Shown piece after piece: positions 51,958 to 61,904 of a stretch of DNA of 64,000 bases. The notes below the pieces were generated by a model that had not been told where the DNA came from, ran no database searches, and saw nothing but the letters and a program-made list of their open reading frames with translations. Numbering within the stretch: the first letter of the stretch is position 1; each line of letters opens with the position of its first letter. A program made the translations under genes and the position numbers. The stretch comes from an uncultured Saprospiraceae bacterium (GTDB taxonomy: Bacteria > Bacteroidota > Bacteroidia > Chitinophagales > Saprospiraceae): positions 62,001 through 126,000 of the forward strand of contig CAKZQC010000025.1 of assembly GCA_937139495.1 (NCBI GenBank), in the 5' to 3' direction.

Positions 51958-52260
51958 TCTAATTAATTAATAATTTAATACAATTCACTTTTAATTTTCT
52001 AAAGTTGGGTTTAGTATGACTGTGTTGGGGCATACCTTTCCCTCATTAGGTTGGCAAAGATAGCCATATATTTGATGTATTCAAAAAAAAGTGGAAGTAT
52101 TTACTAATTTGTTGTACTGTATCTCTTTTTATTTGCGACCAAGACTAATTTAATACAGCTTGATGGCTACAAAAATAGACTTATTTGTTGCATTGCTTCA
52201 AAAAAAGGCTTAAAATGTAAAAAGTCCCGTTCCGTTTCAGTACTTAAAACCTAACAATTT
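51958..52260. other. Divergent promoter region of rplU and the 52261 gene
   Basis: 303 bases without a gene. It contains the rplU promoter at 52055-52085. The remainder towards the secreted-protein gene is AT-rich and shows nothing I can name. Confidence 0.5.
52055..52085 (-). promoter_or_regulatory. Promoter of rplU-rpmA
   Basis: On the minus strand TTTG (52085-52082), 19 bases, then TATCTTTG (52062-52055). A perfect match to the Bacteroidota consensus. The 5' UTR would be about 90 bases, long enough for L21 leader regulation. Confidence 0.78.
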
Positions 52261-53997
52261 ATGAAATTATTACTATTAATAATTAGCACTATTATTTTGA
52301 CAATCGTAATACCGCCAGCTTCCGCTCAAGTGGCTACAGAAGTGGTTTACGATACGATAACAACACGCTCTGCTCAAAATTATCCAGTCACAACAGATTC
52401 TATCTTTGTTGAATATGACTCCCTACATTATTTTTGTGGACAACGTATAGAGGTACTGCAAGCAGGCAGTAGTGGAGGCGGAGCTGGAGGTGGTATTGTT
52501 ATCCCGCCTGTACTGGATACTACTTGGACACTTTATCAGTACGATGGTGATTCGATTAGAGCGGTCTATGGGTCTAAACAAACGCCTTTTTTGAAGCCCA
52601 AAAGATGCTTGGGTGTTCTACATAATCGACTGTATTTAGAGTTAGAATCTGGTTTGGGTTACTATGACGGGACTGCGGTTGTAGCAGTGAACGGTGTGGA
52701 CACTATTCAAGCTGCTTATTTCTTGGATACTTATATGGTATTGTATAGCAATAAAGACGAGCAAGGTGGATTGTATCAATACGACGGAAATACTTTATCG
52801 CTTATTGATTCTATGTACTGTGGTATAATGGGGAGTCACCAACCTGTTGTTATACAGAATACACTGTACTTTTCGGGAGCCCTAAAAGGTACTTATAACA
52901 GTACTAGAGATCCGATTATTGCTCTGCTAGATCCATTGTGGCAATACGATGGAGTGTCGCTTACCAAAATAGACAGTGGTACCGTAGTACAACCAAAAGT
53001 AATAGAAAATTTAACATCTTATCATAACTCGTTGTACTATACATCAGCAGAGCTTATTGCTGGTGGTAGGTATGTTAGTTATATTTGCAAATATGATGGA
53101 ACACAAGTACAGCCATTAACTTTAGATAATGATACGGTTCATCAGTCGCTCAATGTGGTGGGCGATCACTTATATTATACTACGAACCAAGCTAACGACA
53201 CTCGAACTAAGGGTAGTTCTTTATATCAATATCATGATAGTAGTAGCAGTAGTAGAGTAGTGTTTGCTAGAACGCCCAATGGCAGTGGTGGTGTAGCAGG
53301 ACAGTCTGGCGGATTGATGTCGTGGGAACGTGTTCCTTTATTAGAATACAATGGTAAATTGCATTACTTGGTGGGTGACCCACAGCCCAATACTAGTACT
53401 ACCACATGGAATATGTGGCAATTTGATGCCGCTAATCCTGCTGCTTCTAGCTTAGCAAATAGATTGACAAATAGTGCTAACTTGAATTATCTTTGGACTC
53501 GAAATACCGTAGATAGTCGCTCCAACGTAGATGCAGTCGTATATAATAATAAGGTTTATCTGGGCAAAGGACAGGGAAATAACAGAAGTGTGATCAGTTA
53601 TGATGGTACTGGAGTGCAAGTAGTTAGTTCTGTACGGAGTGGCAATTTTGTGAAAGGGTATCGCTTTCAGGTGGTAGAAGGAACGCTTTTCTTTTTGGAA
53701 GAAAGTACTAACCTGAGAGATGAATCCAATTTGATGAGGCTGGAAGCCCCTATAACCAATACAAGTACGATAGCAACCGTTCAAGACTTACAAGTATATC
53801 CAAATCCAACTACAGGGATGCTAACACTCCAAACCGCTGCCCAAGTGGAAGCAGTATATTTATATAACCTAGCAGGCAAATTAATACTTTCGCCTACTGT
53901 TAATAACATAGATATTAGTAGCCTAGCAAGCGGCGTTTATATCGTGCAAGTAAAGACGGACAAAGGACTATTGCACAAGAAAGTAGTGAAACAATAA
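52261..53997 (+). CDS. Secreted protein with beta-propeller-like repeats and type IX sorting domain
   Basis: Signal peptide MKLLLLIISTIILTIVIPPA, cut near SAQ. The body contains repeated LYQYDGDS/LYQYDGNT/LWQYDGVS segments about 50-60 residues apart, as in Kelch- or YncE-type beta-propellers. The last 75 residues are a type A sorting domain: LQVYPNPTTGMLTLQ, then AVYLYNLAGKLILSP, then ISSLASGVYIVQVKTDKG and KKVVKQ. The protein should pass the outer membrane through the PorX-controlled system and be attached to the surface or released. No enzyme motif seen. Confidence 0.85.
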   Translation: MKLLLLIISTIILTIVIPPASAQVATEVVYDTITTRSAQNYPVTTDSIFVEYDSLHYFCGQRIEVLQAGSSGGGAGGGIVIPPVLDTTWTLYQYDGDSIRAVYGSKQTPFLKPKRCLGVLHNRLYLELESGLGYYDGTAVVAVNGVDTIQAAYFLDTYMVLYSNKDEQGGLYQYDGNTLSLIDSMYCGIMGSHQPVVIQNTLYFSGALKGTYNSTRDPIIALLDPLWQYDGVSLTKIDSGTVVQPKVIENLTSYHNSLYYTSAELIAGGRYVSYICKYDGTQVQPLTLDNDTVHQSLNVVGDHLYYTTNQANDTRTKGSSLYQYHDSSSSSRVVFARTPNGSGGVAGQSGGLMSWERVPLLEYNGKLHYLVGDPQPNTSTTTWNMWQFDAANPAASSLANRLTNSANLNYLWTRNTVDSRSNVDAVVYNNKVYLGKGQGNNRSVISYDGTGVQVVSSVRSGNFVKGYRFQVVEGTLFFLEESTNLRDESNLMRLEAPITNTSTIATVQDLQVYPNPTTGMLTLQTAAQVEAVYLYNLAGKLILSPTVNNIDISSLASGVYIVQVKTDKGLLHKKVVKQ

Positions 53998-54029
53998 GAG
54001 CTTGGAATAAGGTGTCAAAGTTATGTTAT

Positions 54030-54069
54030 CGTAAGGGTTTTGGAGCGTTTGTTGCTCCAAAACCCTTAT
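54030..54069 (+). terminator. Terminator after the 52261 gene
   Basis: AAGGGTTTTGGAGC / GCTCCAAAACCCTT, a 14-bp perfect stem around GTTTGTT. Only a weak T-tract follows. Confidence 0.7.
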
Positions 54070-54103
54070 TCATATTTAGGAACATAAACAAGCTAGAACT
54101 AAC

Positions 54104-54907
54104 ATGAAAAAAAATGTACTTGCCGACCTGAAAACGCACTTAGACAAACGTGCTCGCTATCGCAAAAAATATAGAAAAACTGCCAAACCAGTGCATCGCC
54201 GAGTGCTCAAAAGTACGATGACCAAAACAATAGCCACCAAAGATATTGTTTTGGCTCCTGATGGTATTTTTGTAGAGCTTGCCGACCAAATGCAGCAAGG
54301 CTATTTGTACAATAAGTATCATAATATTAGTCGGTTTGGTTATCCCAAAGCTCATCTGATGGCTTGTAGTGTTATTCAAAAGCAGCAAAAGAATGGCTAT
54401 TTTGAAGGGCATTATTATTGGAGCAATTTGCCAAAAGCCAAAGTTGTAGATAAGCAGACCGATCGCCAATTGAGAGGGCATTTGGCAGTTTGTAAGTTTT
54501 GCGTCAAGCTACTCGAAGGGCTGCAAGAAGAAGCACCACTTTCTATCGACGAGTTTCATGCACAGCAGGTTGCTGACTGTGCTACTCACCAACCGCAATT
54601 GCAACCCATTAAAGTAGGGCGGCATGGCTATAGCAATAATTGGCAACAAATTAGCCGCAGCCATCGAGCCAATAAAAATTACACCTGCCAAAAATGCAAA
54701 TTTACAGCACACCAAAAAGAGGATCAAAAATTCATACATGTTGACCATATTGATGGCAATAAAATGAATAACCGCAGCAATAACTTGCAAGTATTGTGTA
54801 TCTTGTGTCACTCCAAAAAGGACGATCTGCATCAAAAAAACTTTTCTAAGGGAAATGGAAAAATTGCCCTCAATAAGTTTTTGCGCAAGCACAAAGGAGG
54901 CAAATAA
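54104..54907 (+). CDS. HNH endonuclease domain protein, 267 aa
   Basis: The C-terminal HNH module is clear: YTCQKCKF with the first zinc pair, then HVDHIDGNKMNNRSNNLQVL and CILCHSKKD with the second pair. The catalytic His lies in HVDHIDGN. The N-terminal 150 residues are very basic (KRARYRKKYRKTAKPVHRR), then HLAVCKFCVKLLEGL with another Cys pair; this part is not recognised. Such proteins range from homing endonucleases to restriction enzymes and toxins. The surrounding genes encode secreted proteins, so it looks like a solitary insertion, but I see no mobile-element ends. Confidence 0.82.
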   Translation: MKKNVLADLKTHLDKRARYRKKYRKTAKPVHRRVLKSTMTKTIATKDIVLAPDGIFVELADQMQQGYLYNKYHNISRFGYPKAHLMACSVIQKQQKNGYFEGHYYWSNLPKAKVVDKQTDRQLRGHLAVCKFCVKLLEGLQEEAPLSIDEFHAQQVADCATHQPQLQPIKVGRHGYSNNWQQISRSHRANKNYTCQKCKFTAHQKEDQKFIHVDHIDGNKMNNRSNNLQVLCILCHSKKDDLHQKNFSKGNGKIALNKFLRKHKGGK

Positions 54908-54953
54908 GGCAATCCAACTCCTAATTTTTTTACTTTCAAAACATTTAAAATAG

Positions 54954-56114
54954 ATGAAATATACTTTACATTTTTGTTTGTTACTGCTTTTGGGTGCTGC
55001 CAGCGTGCAAGCACAAATCACCTATACCAACATCAACTTTCAGCAAGCAGGTGACGTAGTGGTACTTAATAACTATACCGATAGTACGCTCATGATAACA
55101 CCCGCAAGTAGTACCGCTACCAATTGGGATTTTTCTACTTGGGTATCCAACGGACAAACTAGAGATACTATTTTGGCCGCTTCTTCAGGAAGCCAGTTCA
55201 GTCAGTTTAGTAGTGCCGAAATACTACAACCTCTGTTGCCGGGAATAGGCGGCATTAGTTATGTAGATGTAACCGCTACCGCCATGACTCGTATTGGAGG
55301 TGGTTTGGAGTTGTTGGGCTTTACGTTTATAGATGCGTATCAAAACCCACATACTATACAGACTGCACCGTTTACATATCCTTCGTTGGTGCAAGATGGC
55401 TACGAACTGAATATTGGCGACCACATTGACAGCATTCCTTTCTTGAGAGCTGCTTTGGATTCCTTGGCTGGTAATGCTGCGGCAACAGCAGACTCTATTC
55501 GATTGACTTTGGACGGGGTAGAAGTAAGAGAAGTGGATGCTTTTGGTACTTGTATGCTATCGGATTCTACCTACGATGTACTTCGCCAAAAAGTGATGAA
55601 TATTGTCACGGTCAAGATAGAAGCTAAGGTGAAGCCCGTATCGTTTTTACCTGCTTTTTGGTTAGATGTATCGAGTTACCTCAACGGTGCTTTGCCTGTG
55701 GCATTGCCAAACAACGATACATTGATTTATTATGACTTCTTGGCAGAAGATATGCGCCAGCCAGTGGCTCGTATGCAGATGGATCCGACCAATCAGTTTG
55801 TGTCCAATGCTCAATACCGTGAGGTCGATACATCGACAGTAGCTATACGTTATATTGCCGATGAACTAGCGGTGCAGGTTTTTCCGAATCCAGCGAGTCA
55901 TTATATTGCTATACAAACAGAAGAACTTCCACAAGGAGGCTATAATCTACAAGTAGTAGATATGACAGGCAGAATTGTGCAAGTAGTCCAAAATATACAA
56001 ACCGAAAGCTATCAAATGACGACCAAGGTATTGACCAACGGGCATTATATACTATTGCTTCGCAATCAACAAGGTAACCTGATCAAAAGACAACAAATTG
56101 ATATTTTGAAATAA
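54954..56114 (+). CDS. Secreted protein with type IX sorting domain, 386 aa
   Basis: Signal peptide MKYTLHFCLLLLLGAASVQA followed by QITYTN. The main part is beta-rich (FSTWVSNGQTRDTILAASSG, then FTFIDAYQNPHTIQ) and unrecognised. The end is a type A sorting domain: LAVQVFPNPASHYIAIQ, then YNLQVVDMTGRIVQVVQ, then LTNGHYILLLRNQQGNLIKR. Thus it is exported to the cell surface or medium. It begins 47 bases after the HNH gene and is probably co-transcribed with it; a functional relation is not evident. Confidence 0.83.
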   Translation: MKYTLHFCLLLLLGAASVQAQITYTNINFQQAGDVVVLNNYTDSTLMITPASSTATNWDFSTWVSNGQTRDTILAASSGSQFSQFSSAEILQPLLPGIGGISYVDVTATAMTRIGGGLELLGFTFIDAYQNPHTIQTAPFTYPSLVQDGYELNIGDHIDSIPFLRAALDSLAGNAAATADSIRLTLDGVEVREVDAFGTCMLSDSTYDVLRQKVMNIVTVKIEAKVKPVSFLPAFWLDVSSYLNGALPVALPNNDTLIYYDFLAEDMRQPVARMQMDPTNQFVSNAQYREVDTSTVAIRYIADELAVQVFPNPASHYIAIQTEELPQGGYNLQVVDMTGRIVQVVQNIQTESYQMTTKVLTNGHYILLLRNQQGNLIKRQQIDILK

Positions 56115-56129
56115 GCCGTTTTTTATCAG

Positions 56130-56182
56130 CTCAAAAAAAATAAGGGGGAACTACTCAAAAGAGTAATTCCCCCTATTTTTAT
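56130..56182. terminator. Bidirectional terminator
   Basis: AGGGGGAACTACTC / GAGTAATTCCCCCT around AAAA, with A- and T-tracts outside. It separates two convergent genes. Confidence 0.88.
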
Positions 56183-56189
56183 ATCAGGA

Positions 56190-57872
56190 CTATGGTAGTA
56201 TTTGTGTAATTATATTGCCCTGATGGTCAATAATAGAAAACAGGAGTGTGCCTGTCCAGTTAGGGTCTTTTTTTAGGTTGTTTTGTATGCTACCTTTTGG
56301 CAAAATAGCAGTCGTTAAAACTTGCCCTGTAGTGGTGCTAATAATAACCGTACAATCGTTAGGTAAAGGTTCTGACTGTTCTATCCAGATAGTTTGGTTG
56401 GTTTGGTAAATATTACGCTCTTGCGTTGTTTCAAAAACAACTACTTTGGTAGGAGAATAGTCAACAATGCCATCTGGACTAGTGGTTTTGATTCTGTAAT
56501 AATAAGCACCTCCCATCAAATCATTTTGAGTCAAAGAGTAGTTGCGGTCTGTGGTAGCATCAATAGTCGTGACGGCTTCAAAAGATAGTTTGTCACTTGC
56601 CTGCTGTACTTCGAACGAGCTGCCTTCTAGTGCATTCGTACACCATTTTAGAACTGCATCTTTTCTATTTTTTTTGTCTATCTTGAAAGAAGTGATAGAG
56701 GCTTCAGGTAGTGTAGCACTAGTAGGAGTTGTGTATATACTGTACAAACGCAGCTCGGTCAATACCGCTAAGCTTGGAGCAACACGACGCACTTCTACTT
56801 TTTGCAGTGTTTTGGTAGATGGTATCGTTCTAGTCAATTGAAATCTACCAGATTTATTTTGAACGACAGTTGCCGCAACTAAACTGGAGCTAGAAGATAA
56901 TAATTCGGTGGAAAGATCCGTATATGTCAATAACAGTGAAACTCCTCCGCTGCTCCATAGGTTAAGTCCCAAATCCTGCAAACCCAAATCGGCTACACCA
57001 GATTCCTGTAGTATAACTACCAATTCATCTTCACCACCATCTTGGTCGCCCAAAAAGTCTAAAACAGGTGATGCTCCCCAGTCATATTCTGCATATTGGT
57101 ATTCTGTACCCAATAAGCTCAGCCCTACATCCCATCTGTATTTGGTGTATTGATAGTTAGGGTCGGCAGTATAGGTGGCACCTAAACTAGGGTCAATTAC
57201 TTGACAATTGAAGCAGGGTAAAAAAGCTGCACCTACTTGACCTGAATTACCTGTGTATTCATTGGCGTAATAACGGTTGGTTGGCACGGATATGATATCG
57301 TGTACTTCTAGATTAGATGGCGTGGTTCCTGTAGCCGCAGAAACTAATGCTCCTGTACTGATACGAACTCCTGTAATAGTCGCTAAAGGAACTTTGATAG
57401 CCACGTTAAACGTAGCTGTAGTAGGATTGATTAACTCGACGGCTGCGATGTTGTCGAGCAAACCTAATCCACCATAAGTAGCCCCTACTGTACCGCCTTG
57501 TAATAGTTCTACTTTGAGACGGCTAAAAATAGCTAAGTTAGCTACGTCTGTACCCAATGCAGACAATAGACTATTGTCACTGAAAGAAAAATGTAGTAAC
57601 AATTCATCATCGGCAGGTAATGCAGATGCAAAACTATAGTCCATCGAAACAAAACCTAATACACCTAATGGTAATCCTGTAACGTCAAAAATGGCACTGT
57701 TGCTAGGGTCAATGTCTCGAGCATTTTCGGGAGCACTAACAGTACAACCGATACAAGTAGGAGACATGGTTAGATTACTATTGCTTATGGGTCTAATCTG
57801 TGCTTGAGTAGTAGTCGTGAAGTACGAGCAGAAATAAAATAGAGTAATAGTTTGTAAAATTAATTTTTTCAT
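56190..57872 (-). CDS. Large exported protein without a recognisable sorting domain, 560 aa
   Basis: Signal peptide KKLILQTITLFYFCSYFTTT, cut near TQAQ. Residues 40-390 are rich in Gly, Thr and Ala with a pair of cysteines in SPTCIGCTVSAPEN and another in LPCFNCQVIDP. A fibronectin type III-like domain follows (SFKIDKKNRKDAVLKWCTNA, then GSSFEVQQASDKLSFEAV, then AYYYRIKTTSPDGIVDYS). The last 90 residues (EQSEPLPNDCTVIISTTTGQ, then LLFSIIDHQGNIITQILP) are weakly similar to a sorting domain, but the YPNP-type motif is missing. It may be a diverged type IX substrate. Confidence 0.78.
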   Translation of the reverse strand: MKKLILQTITLFYFCSYFTTTTQAQIRPISNSNLTMSPTCIGCTVSAPENARDIDPSNSAIFDVTGLPLGVLGFVSMDYSFASALPADDELLLHFSFSDNSLLSALGTDVANLAIFSRLKVELLQGGTVGATYGGLGLLDNIAAVELINPTTATFNVAIKVPLATITGVRISTGALVSAATGTTPSNLEVHDIISVPTNRYYANEYTGNSGQVGAAFLPCFNCQVIDPSLGATYTADPNYQYTKYRWDVGLSLLGTEYQYAEYDWGASPVLDFLGDQDGGEDELVVILQESGVADLGLQDLGLNLWSSGGVSLLLTYTDLSTELLSSSSSLVAATVVQNKSGRFQLTRTIPSTKTLQKVEVRRVAPSLAVLTELRLYSIYTTPTSATLPEASITSFKIDKKNRKDAVLKWCTNALEGSSFEVQQASDKLSFEAVTTIDATTDRNYSLTQNDLMGGAYYYRIKTTSPDGIVDYSPTKVVVFETTQERNIYQTNQTIWIEQSEPLPNDCTVIISTTTGQVLTTAILPKGSIQNNLKKDPNWTGTLLFSIIDHQGNIITQILP

Positions 57873-58663
57873 AATGAAAATTTTAGCTATTCCTTATTCT
57901 ACTTAGGTGGGTGGAAAATTGATTTTTTTAATTAGGTCAATTTGAGTAAGGTAGTGATAAAGGAATATTAATTAGAAAATAAAACAGTGGGGGAAGTTTT
58001 TTTGCTACAAAAGAATGATGAATTATAGATAAGTTATTATTCCTGAGTAGAATAAAATAATATGCAGGGCTATTATTCAAAATAAAATTTCACTTATCTG
58101 TAATATAAGGAATAAAATTCTATTATTCATAATCTAAGTTTAGTGATATACTTATTTTTAGCTTATTTTTTCATTGAATCTATTGATAGTGATTCCTTTT
58201 TTGTGATGTATATAAGTGGAGATTAAGTCCTATTTTTTATTTAAAAATGCGTTTGTTTTTATCATAAAGGGAATGTATTTTCAAATATGAAATTAACAAA
58301 AATGTTAAAATGTTGATAATCAACAACTTGTATTTTTTTTATGAATATTAAATAATGTATTTAGTTCGGCTTACTTGTGTATATATTTTATGATAAAAAA
58401 TAAAATTTAATAGCGAAATGATGGTGTCATATTTAAAAATAAAAAATGCAAAAAAAATAAAAAAATATATTGTAGATGATTTGTATTAATATAAATCAGG
58501 CTAAAATTCTAAAATTGGAGGCACGACACTTCTTTTACGGTTAAGTACTTTTTGAGCAACAGTGGTTAATAACTCAATTAAAAAATTGGGTAGATGAATG
58601 AAGTATTGTATCTTGGCGGAATTACCAACAGAACAACGAACGAAAGACATAATATAGATAGCA
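57873..58663. other. AT-rich gene-free stretch, 791 bases
   Basis: No open frame with coding character on either strand. Very AT-rich, with a short palindromic hairpin GTTGATAATCAAC (near 58313) and one AATT-rich hairpin near 58577. The last 150 bases must hold the pheT promoter, but no consensus element is obvious. Nothing else is seen. Confidence 0.5.
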
Positions 58664-61138
58664 ATGAAAGTTTCACTCAATTGGATAAAAGACTACGTAC
58701 AGGTTTCGGAATCAAAGGAAGAAATCAGTAACATACTGACCGATATTGGACTCGAAGTAGAAGGCATGGAGGTATATGAAAGTATAACTGGGAGTCTAGC
58801 TGGTTTTGTGATTGGGGAGGTACTGACGTGCGAAAAGCACCCAGACGCTACCAAGCTATCCTTGACCACGGTCAATATAGGAGCAGCAGAACCACTCCAG
58901 ATCGTATGTGGAGCTCCCAATATAGCACAAGGACAAAAAGTAGTAGTAGCCACGATTGGCACCATGCTTTATCCTAGCGATGGCGAGCCATTCCAAATCA
59001 AGAAAGGGAAAATAAGAGGCGAAGTATCGGAAGGTATGATTTGTGCCGAAGACGAATTAGGATTGGGTGCTTCGCACGCTGGTATTATGGTATTGGACGG
59101 AGAGGCAACAGTAGGTACACCTGCTATCGAATACTTCTCGGATAGAGTCGTATCGGACGTGGTGTACGAAATAGGATTGACACCCAACCGCTCTGATGCC
59201 ACAGGGCATTATGGTGTAGCTTTCGATTTGGCGGCAGCCCTCCAAACCAACTACGAAAATCAAGGCAAATTAACATCGCCAGATGTAGATAAATTTGCAG
59301 TACAAAATAACGACTTGCCAATTTCTGTAGAGATACAAGACGAAACGCTTTGCCCTCGTTATTCGGGTGTAGCGATTAGTGGTGTCACGATTGGAGAGTC
59401 GCCCGAATGGATTCAAAACTACTTGAAAGCGATAGGTATTGAGCCAAAGAATAATGTTGTTGATATTACCAACTTTGTACTGCATGAATCTGGGCAGCCA
59501 TTGCACGCTTTTGATTATGACAAAATAACAGGACAAAAAATAATTGTCAAGACATTGGCAAACAATACCCCTTTCACGACACTAGACGGAACCGAGCGTA
59601 AGCTAGATGCAGCCGATTTGATTATTTGCGATGGCAACGAGCAGCCTATGTGTATAGCAGGTGTTTTTGGTGGTGCCAACTCTGGTGTTACGGAGCAGAC
59701 CACCAATATATTTTTGGAATCTGCCTACTTCGATGCTGTGAGTATTCGCCGCACCAGTATGCGTCACTTGTTGCGTACCGATGCCGCTACTCGCTACGAA
59801 AAAGGAACAGATCCAAACAATACTTTATATATGTTGCAACGTGCAGCATTGCTTATTCAGGAAATAGCAGGTGGAACGATTGCTTCGGAAGTAATTGATA
59901 TTTATCCTAACCCGATTGCTAGAAATCAAGTAACGGTTAGTTTTCAGAAGATTGTAGATTTGATAGGTGTGCCAATCCCAACAGCAGACATTAAAGCGAT
60001 TTTGGGCTATTTGGATATGAATATCCTATCGGAAGATACCGAACAAATAACAGTAGATATTCCGACCAACAAAGTCGATGTCACTAGAGATGCCGACGTA
60101 ATCGAAGAAGTACTACGTATATATGGTTACAACAAAGTGCCAATGCCGCAGACAGTAAGTTCTGTTTTGGCGTTCGCACCTACACCCAATCCATTCAAAG
60201 TCAAAAACTTGATTGCGGACTTGCTGACCAGTGTCGGGTTTCATGAAATGATGGCTACCTCTATGACTCGTTCGCAATACTACGAAAAGTTTTTGCCACA
60301 AGAGGAAGAGCGTTTAGTCAAAGTGAACAACACCTCCAATCAGCACTTGGATCTGTTGCGTCCTTCTATGTTGTTTAGTGGATTGGAAGCCATTCAGCAC
60401 AATCAAAACAGACAACAAACCGACCTCAAACTTTATGAGTTTGGCAAGACCTATTACAAAAAATTAATAGACGGAGAAGGCAACCGAGATTATTTTGAAG
60501 AACAACACTTGTCGGTTTTCCTTACGGGCAATAAAACACAAGAAAGTTGGCTAGAGCCACAACATAAGACAACCTATTATACGCTCAAAGCGTATGTAGA
60601 GAAAGTATTGACTCGTTTAGGAATAGAGCCAGAAGCGGTACAGCGTACGGCATTGACCGAAAAAGATGCTACTTTTACGTATGGTATGCAATACCATAGA
60701 GGCAAACAAACTATTGTTAAGTTTGGGCGTTTAGATGGTAACATCGTATTGGGAATGGGCATTAAACAAGAGGTTTTCTATGCAGATTTTGACGTAGATA
60801 CACTCTTGCAGATACTCAAAAAACACCAAATGAAATACCAAGCGGTCTCTAAATTTCCGACTGTGCGCAGAGATTTAGCATTGATATTGCCACAATCGGC
60901 TAACTTTGACCAAGTATTGGCAATCGCTAGAAAAACAGACAAAAAAATATTGAGAGAAGTTAATCTTTTTGATGTCTATGAAGATGATGAGAAGATAGGT
61001 GAAGGAAAAAAATCTTGTGCGGTTAGTTTCTTGTTTCAAGACGATAACAAAACCCTAAAAGATAAAGATATAGATAAAGTAATGAATAAAATGATGGCTA
61101 CCTACGAGAAAAAATTAGGGGCATTGATACGAAAGTAA
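58664..61138 (+). CDS. pheT: Phenylalanine--tRNA ligase beta subunit
   Basis: PheT forms the alpha2-beta2 enzyme that charges tRNA-Phe; the beta subunit carries the editing site. Layout: N-terminal KVSLNWIKDYVQVSESKEEI, the EMAP/tRNA-binding domain (GEVLTCEKHPDATKLSLTTV), the B3/B4 editing domain (PRYSGVAISGVTIGE), the B5 domain, and the C-terminal anticodon-binding FDX-ACB domain (SKFPTVRRDLALILPQSANF). Length 824 is normal. pheS is not adjacent. It leads a cluster with a coiled-coil gene, zapA and rny, a conserved order in Bacteroidota as I recall. Confidence 0.96.
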   Translation: MKVSLNWIKDYVQVSESKEEISNILTDIGLEVEGMEVYESITGSLAGFVIGEVLTCEKHPDATKLSLTTVNIGAAEPLQIVCGAPNIAQGQKVVVATIGTMLYPSDGEPFQIKKGKIRGEVSEGMICAEDELGLGASHAGIMVLDGEATVGTPAIEYFSDRVVSDVVYEIGLTPNRSDATGHYGVAFDLAAALQTNYENQGKLTSPDVDKFAVQNNDLPISVEIQDETLCPRYSGVAISGVTIGESPEWIQNYLKAIGIEPKNNVVDITNFVLHESGQPLHAFDYDKITGQKIIVKTLANNTPFTTLDGTERKLDAADLIICDGNEQPMCIAGVFGGANSGVTEQTTNIFLESAYFDAVSIRRTSMRHLLRTDAATRYEKGTDPNNTLYMLQRAALLIQEIAGGTIASEVIDIYPNPIARNQVTVSFQKIVDLIGVPIPTADIKAILGYLDMNILSEDTEQITVDIPTNKVDVTRDADVIEEVLRIYGYNKVPMPQTVSSVLAFAPTPNPFKVKNLIADLLTSVGFHEMMATSMTRSQYYEKFLPQEEERLVKVNNTSNQHLDLLRPSMLFSGLEAIQHNQNRQQTDLKLYEFGKTYYKKLIDGEGNRDYFEEQHLSVFLTGNKTQESWLEPQHKTTYYTLKAYVEKVLTRLGIEPEAVQRTALTEKDATFTYGMQYHRGKQTIVKFGRLDGNIVLGMGIKQEVFYADFDVDTLLQILKKHQMKYQAVSKFPTVRRDLALILPQSANFDQVLAIARKTDKKILREVNLFDVYEDDEKIGEGKKSCAVSFLFQDDNKTLKDKDIDKVMNKMMATYEKKLGALIRK

Positions 61139-61266
61139 TTATGCCAAAGGTAGAGTAGTTATTGACAAAATATAAGTCAGGCGATGGAATAAAAGTAACA
61201 ATCCAACCACAAAAAAAGAAGCGGTGTCACGGATTTGCTTACCTTTTGAATAACTTGATAAATAAA

Positions 61267-61563
61267 ATGAGTACCTTGGAGGATAAATTAGAAGCAATAG
61301 AAGCAAAAGTAACCAAGCTAATCGAACAAAATATCCAATACAAACGCATTTGCGAAGACCTATTGGGGACTAGACGACAACTAGAAAAAGAGAACAAAGC
61401 ACTCAACGAGATGCTAGACAGAATAGCCGTAGAGCTAGACGCTGTCACCTCTAGTGTCGATGATATTAGCCTTACTTTGATGGACGAAGAGCAGACCGAT
61501 AAAGAAGAGAACATTAGTAAATATATTCAAGATATAACCGATAGTATAAACCGTTTGAAATAG
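61267..61563 (+). CDS. Coiled-coil protein before zapA, 98 aa
   Basis: The predicted protein is almost entirely a heptad coiled coil (SQ-type charged helices, KLEAIEAKVTKLIEQNIQYK and RRQLEKENKALNEMLDRIAV). It starts best at ATG 61267; an in-frame TTG at 61162 would add 35 residues without coil pattern. Proteins of this size next to zapA often play the role of ZapB or another division accessory factor, but the family is not recognised by motif. zapA starts 33 bases later on the same strand. Confidence 0.8.
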   Translation: MSTLEDKLEAIEAKVTKLIEQNIQYKRICEDLLGTRRQLEKENKALNEMLDRIAVELDAVTSSVDDISLTLMDEEQTDKEENISKYIQDITDSINRLK

Positions 61564-61596
61564 TACTTTCTTTAGTAGAAATTAGGTAACTAGCAC

Positions 61597-61899
61597 ATGA
61601 CTGAAAAATTGAAAACCATACAAATAACCTTGGCAGGTAGAAAATACCCCATTGTCACTACTCCAGAAGAAGAACCGAGCATCTTAGCGATGAACGAACA
61701 GCTGGAAAGCGAATATGAAAGCTTGCGTAGCCGTTATGCGAGCAAACTCAATGCACAAGATATTGTATCCATGATGCTGTTTCAGTATGCCCAAAAACTA
61801 CAGGAAGCCCGCGAAGAAAACGACCTTTCGGAGGTCGAAAATCGCATCGAAACGATTGATAAACTATTAGATGGTGCCTTAGGCAAATCATCGGATTAA
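61597..61899 (+). CDS. zapA: Cell division protein ZapA
   Basis: 100 residues. ZapA binds FtsZ and bundles its filaments at midcell. The N-terminal beta part (IQITLAGRKYPIVTTPEEEP), then the helix with EQLESEYESLRSRYASKLNA and DIVSMMLFQYAQKLQEAREE, is typical of the family. It lies between the coiled-coil gene and a structured intergenic region in front of rny. Length is normal. Confidence 0.88.
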   Translation: MTEKLKTIQITLAGRKYPIVTTPEEEPSILAMNEQLESEYESLRSRYASKLNAQDIVSMMLFQYAQKLQEAREENDLSEVENRIETIDKLLDGALGKSSD

Positions 61900-61904
61900 T
61901 ACGA

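Noticed and set aside
61162..61266. 35-residue N-terminal extension of the coiled-coil protein before zapA
   Set aside because: Requires a TTG start and adds a basic stretch without coil pattern; the ATG at 61267 fits better.
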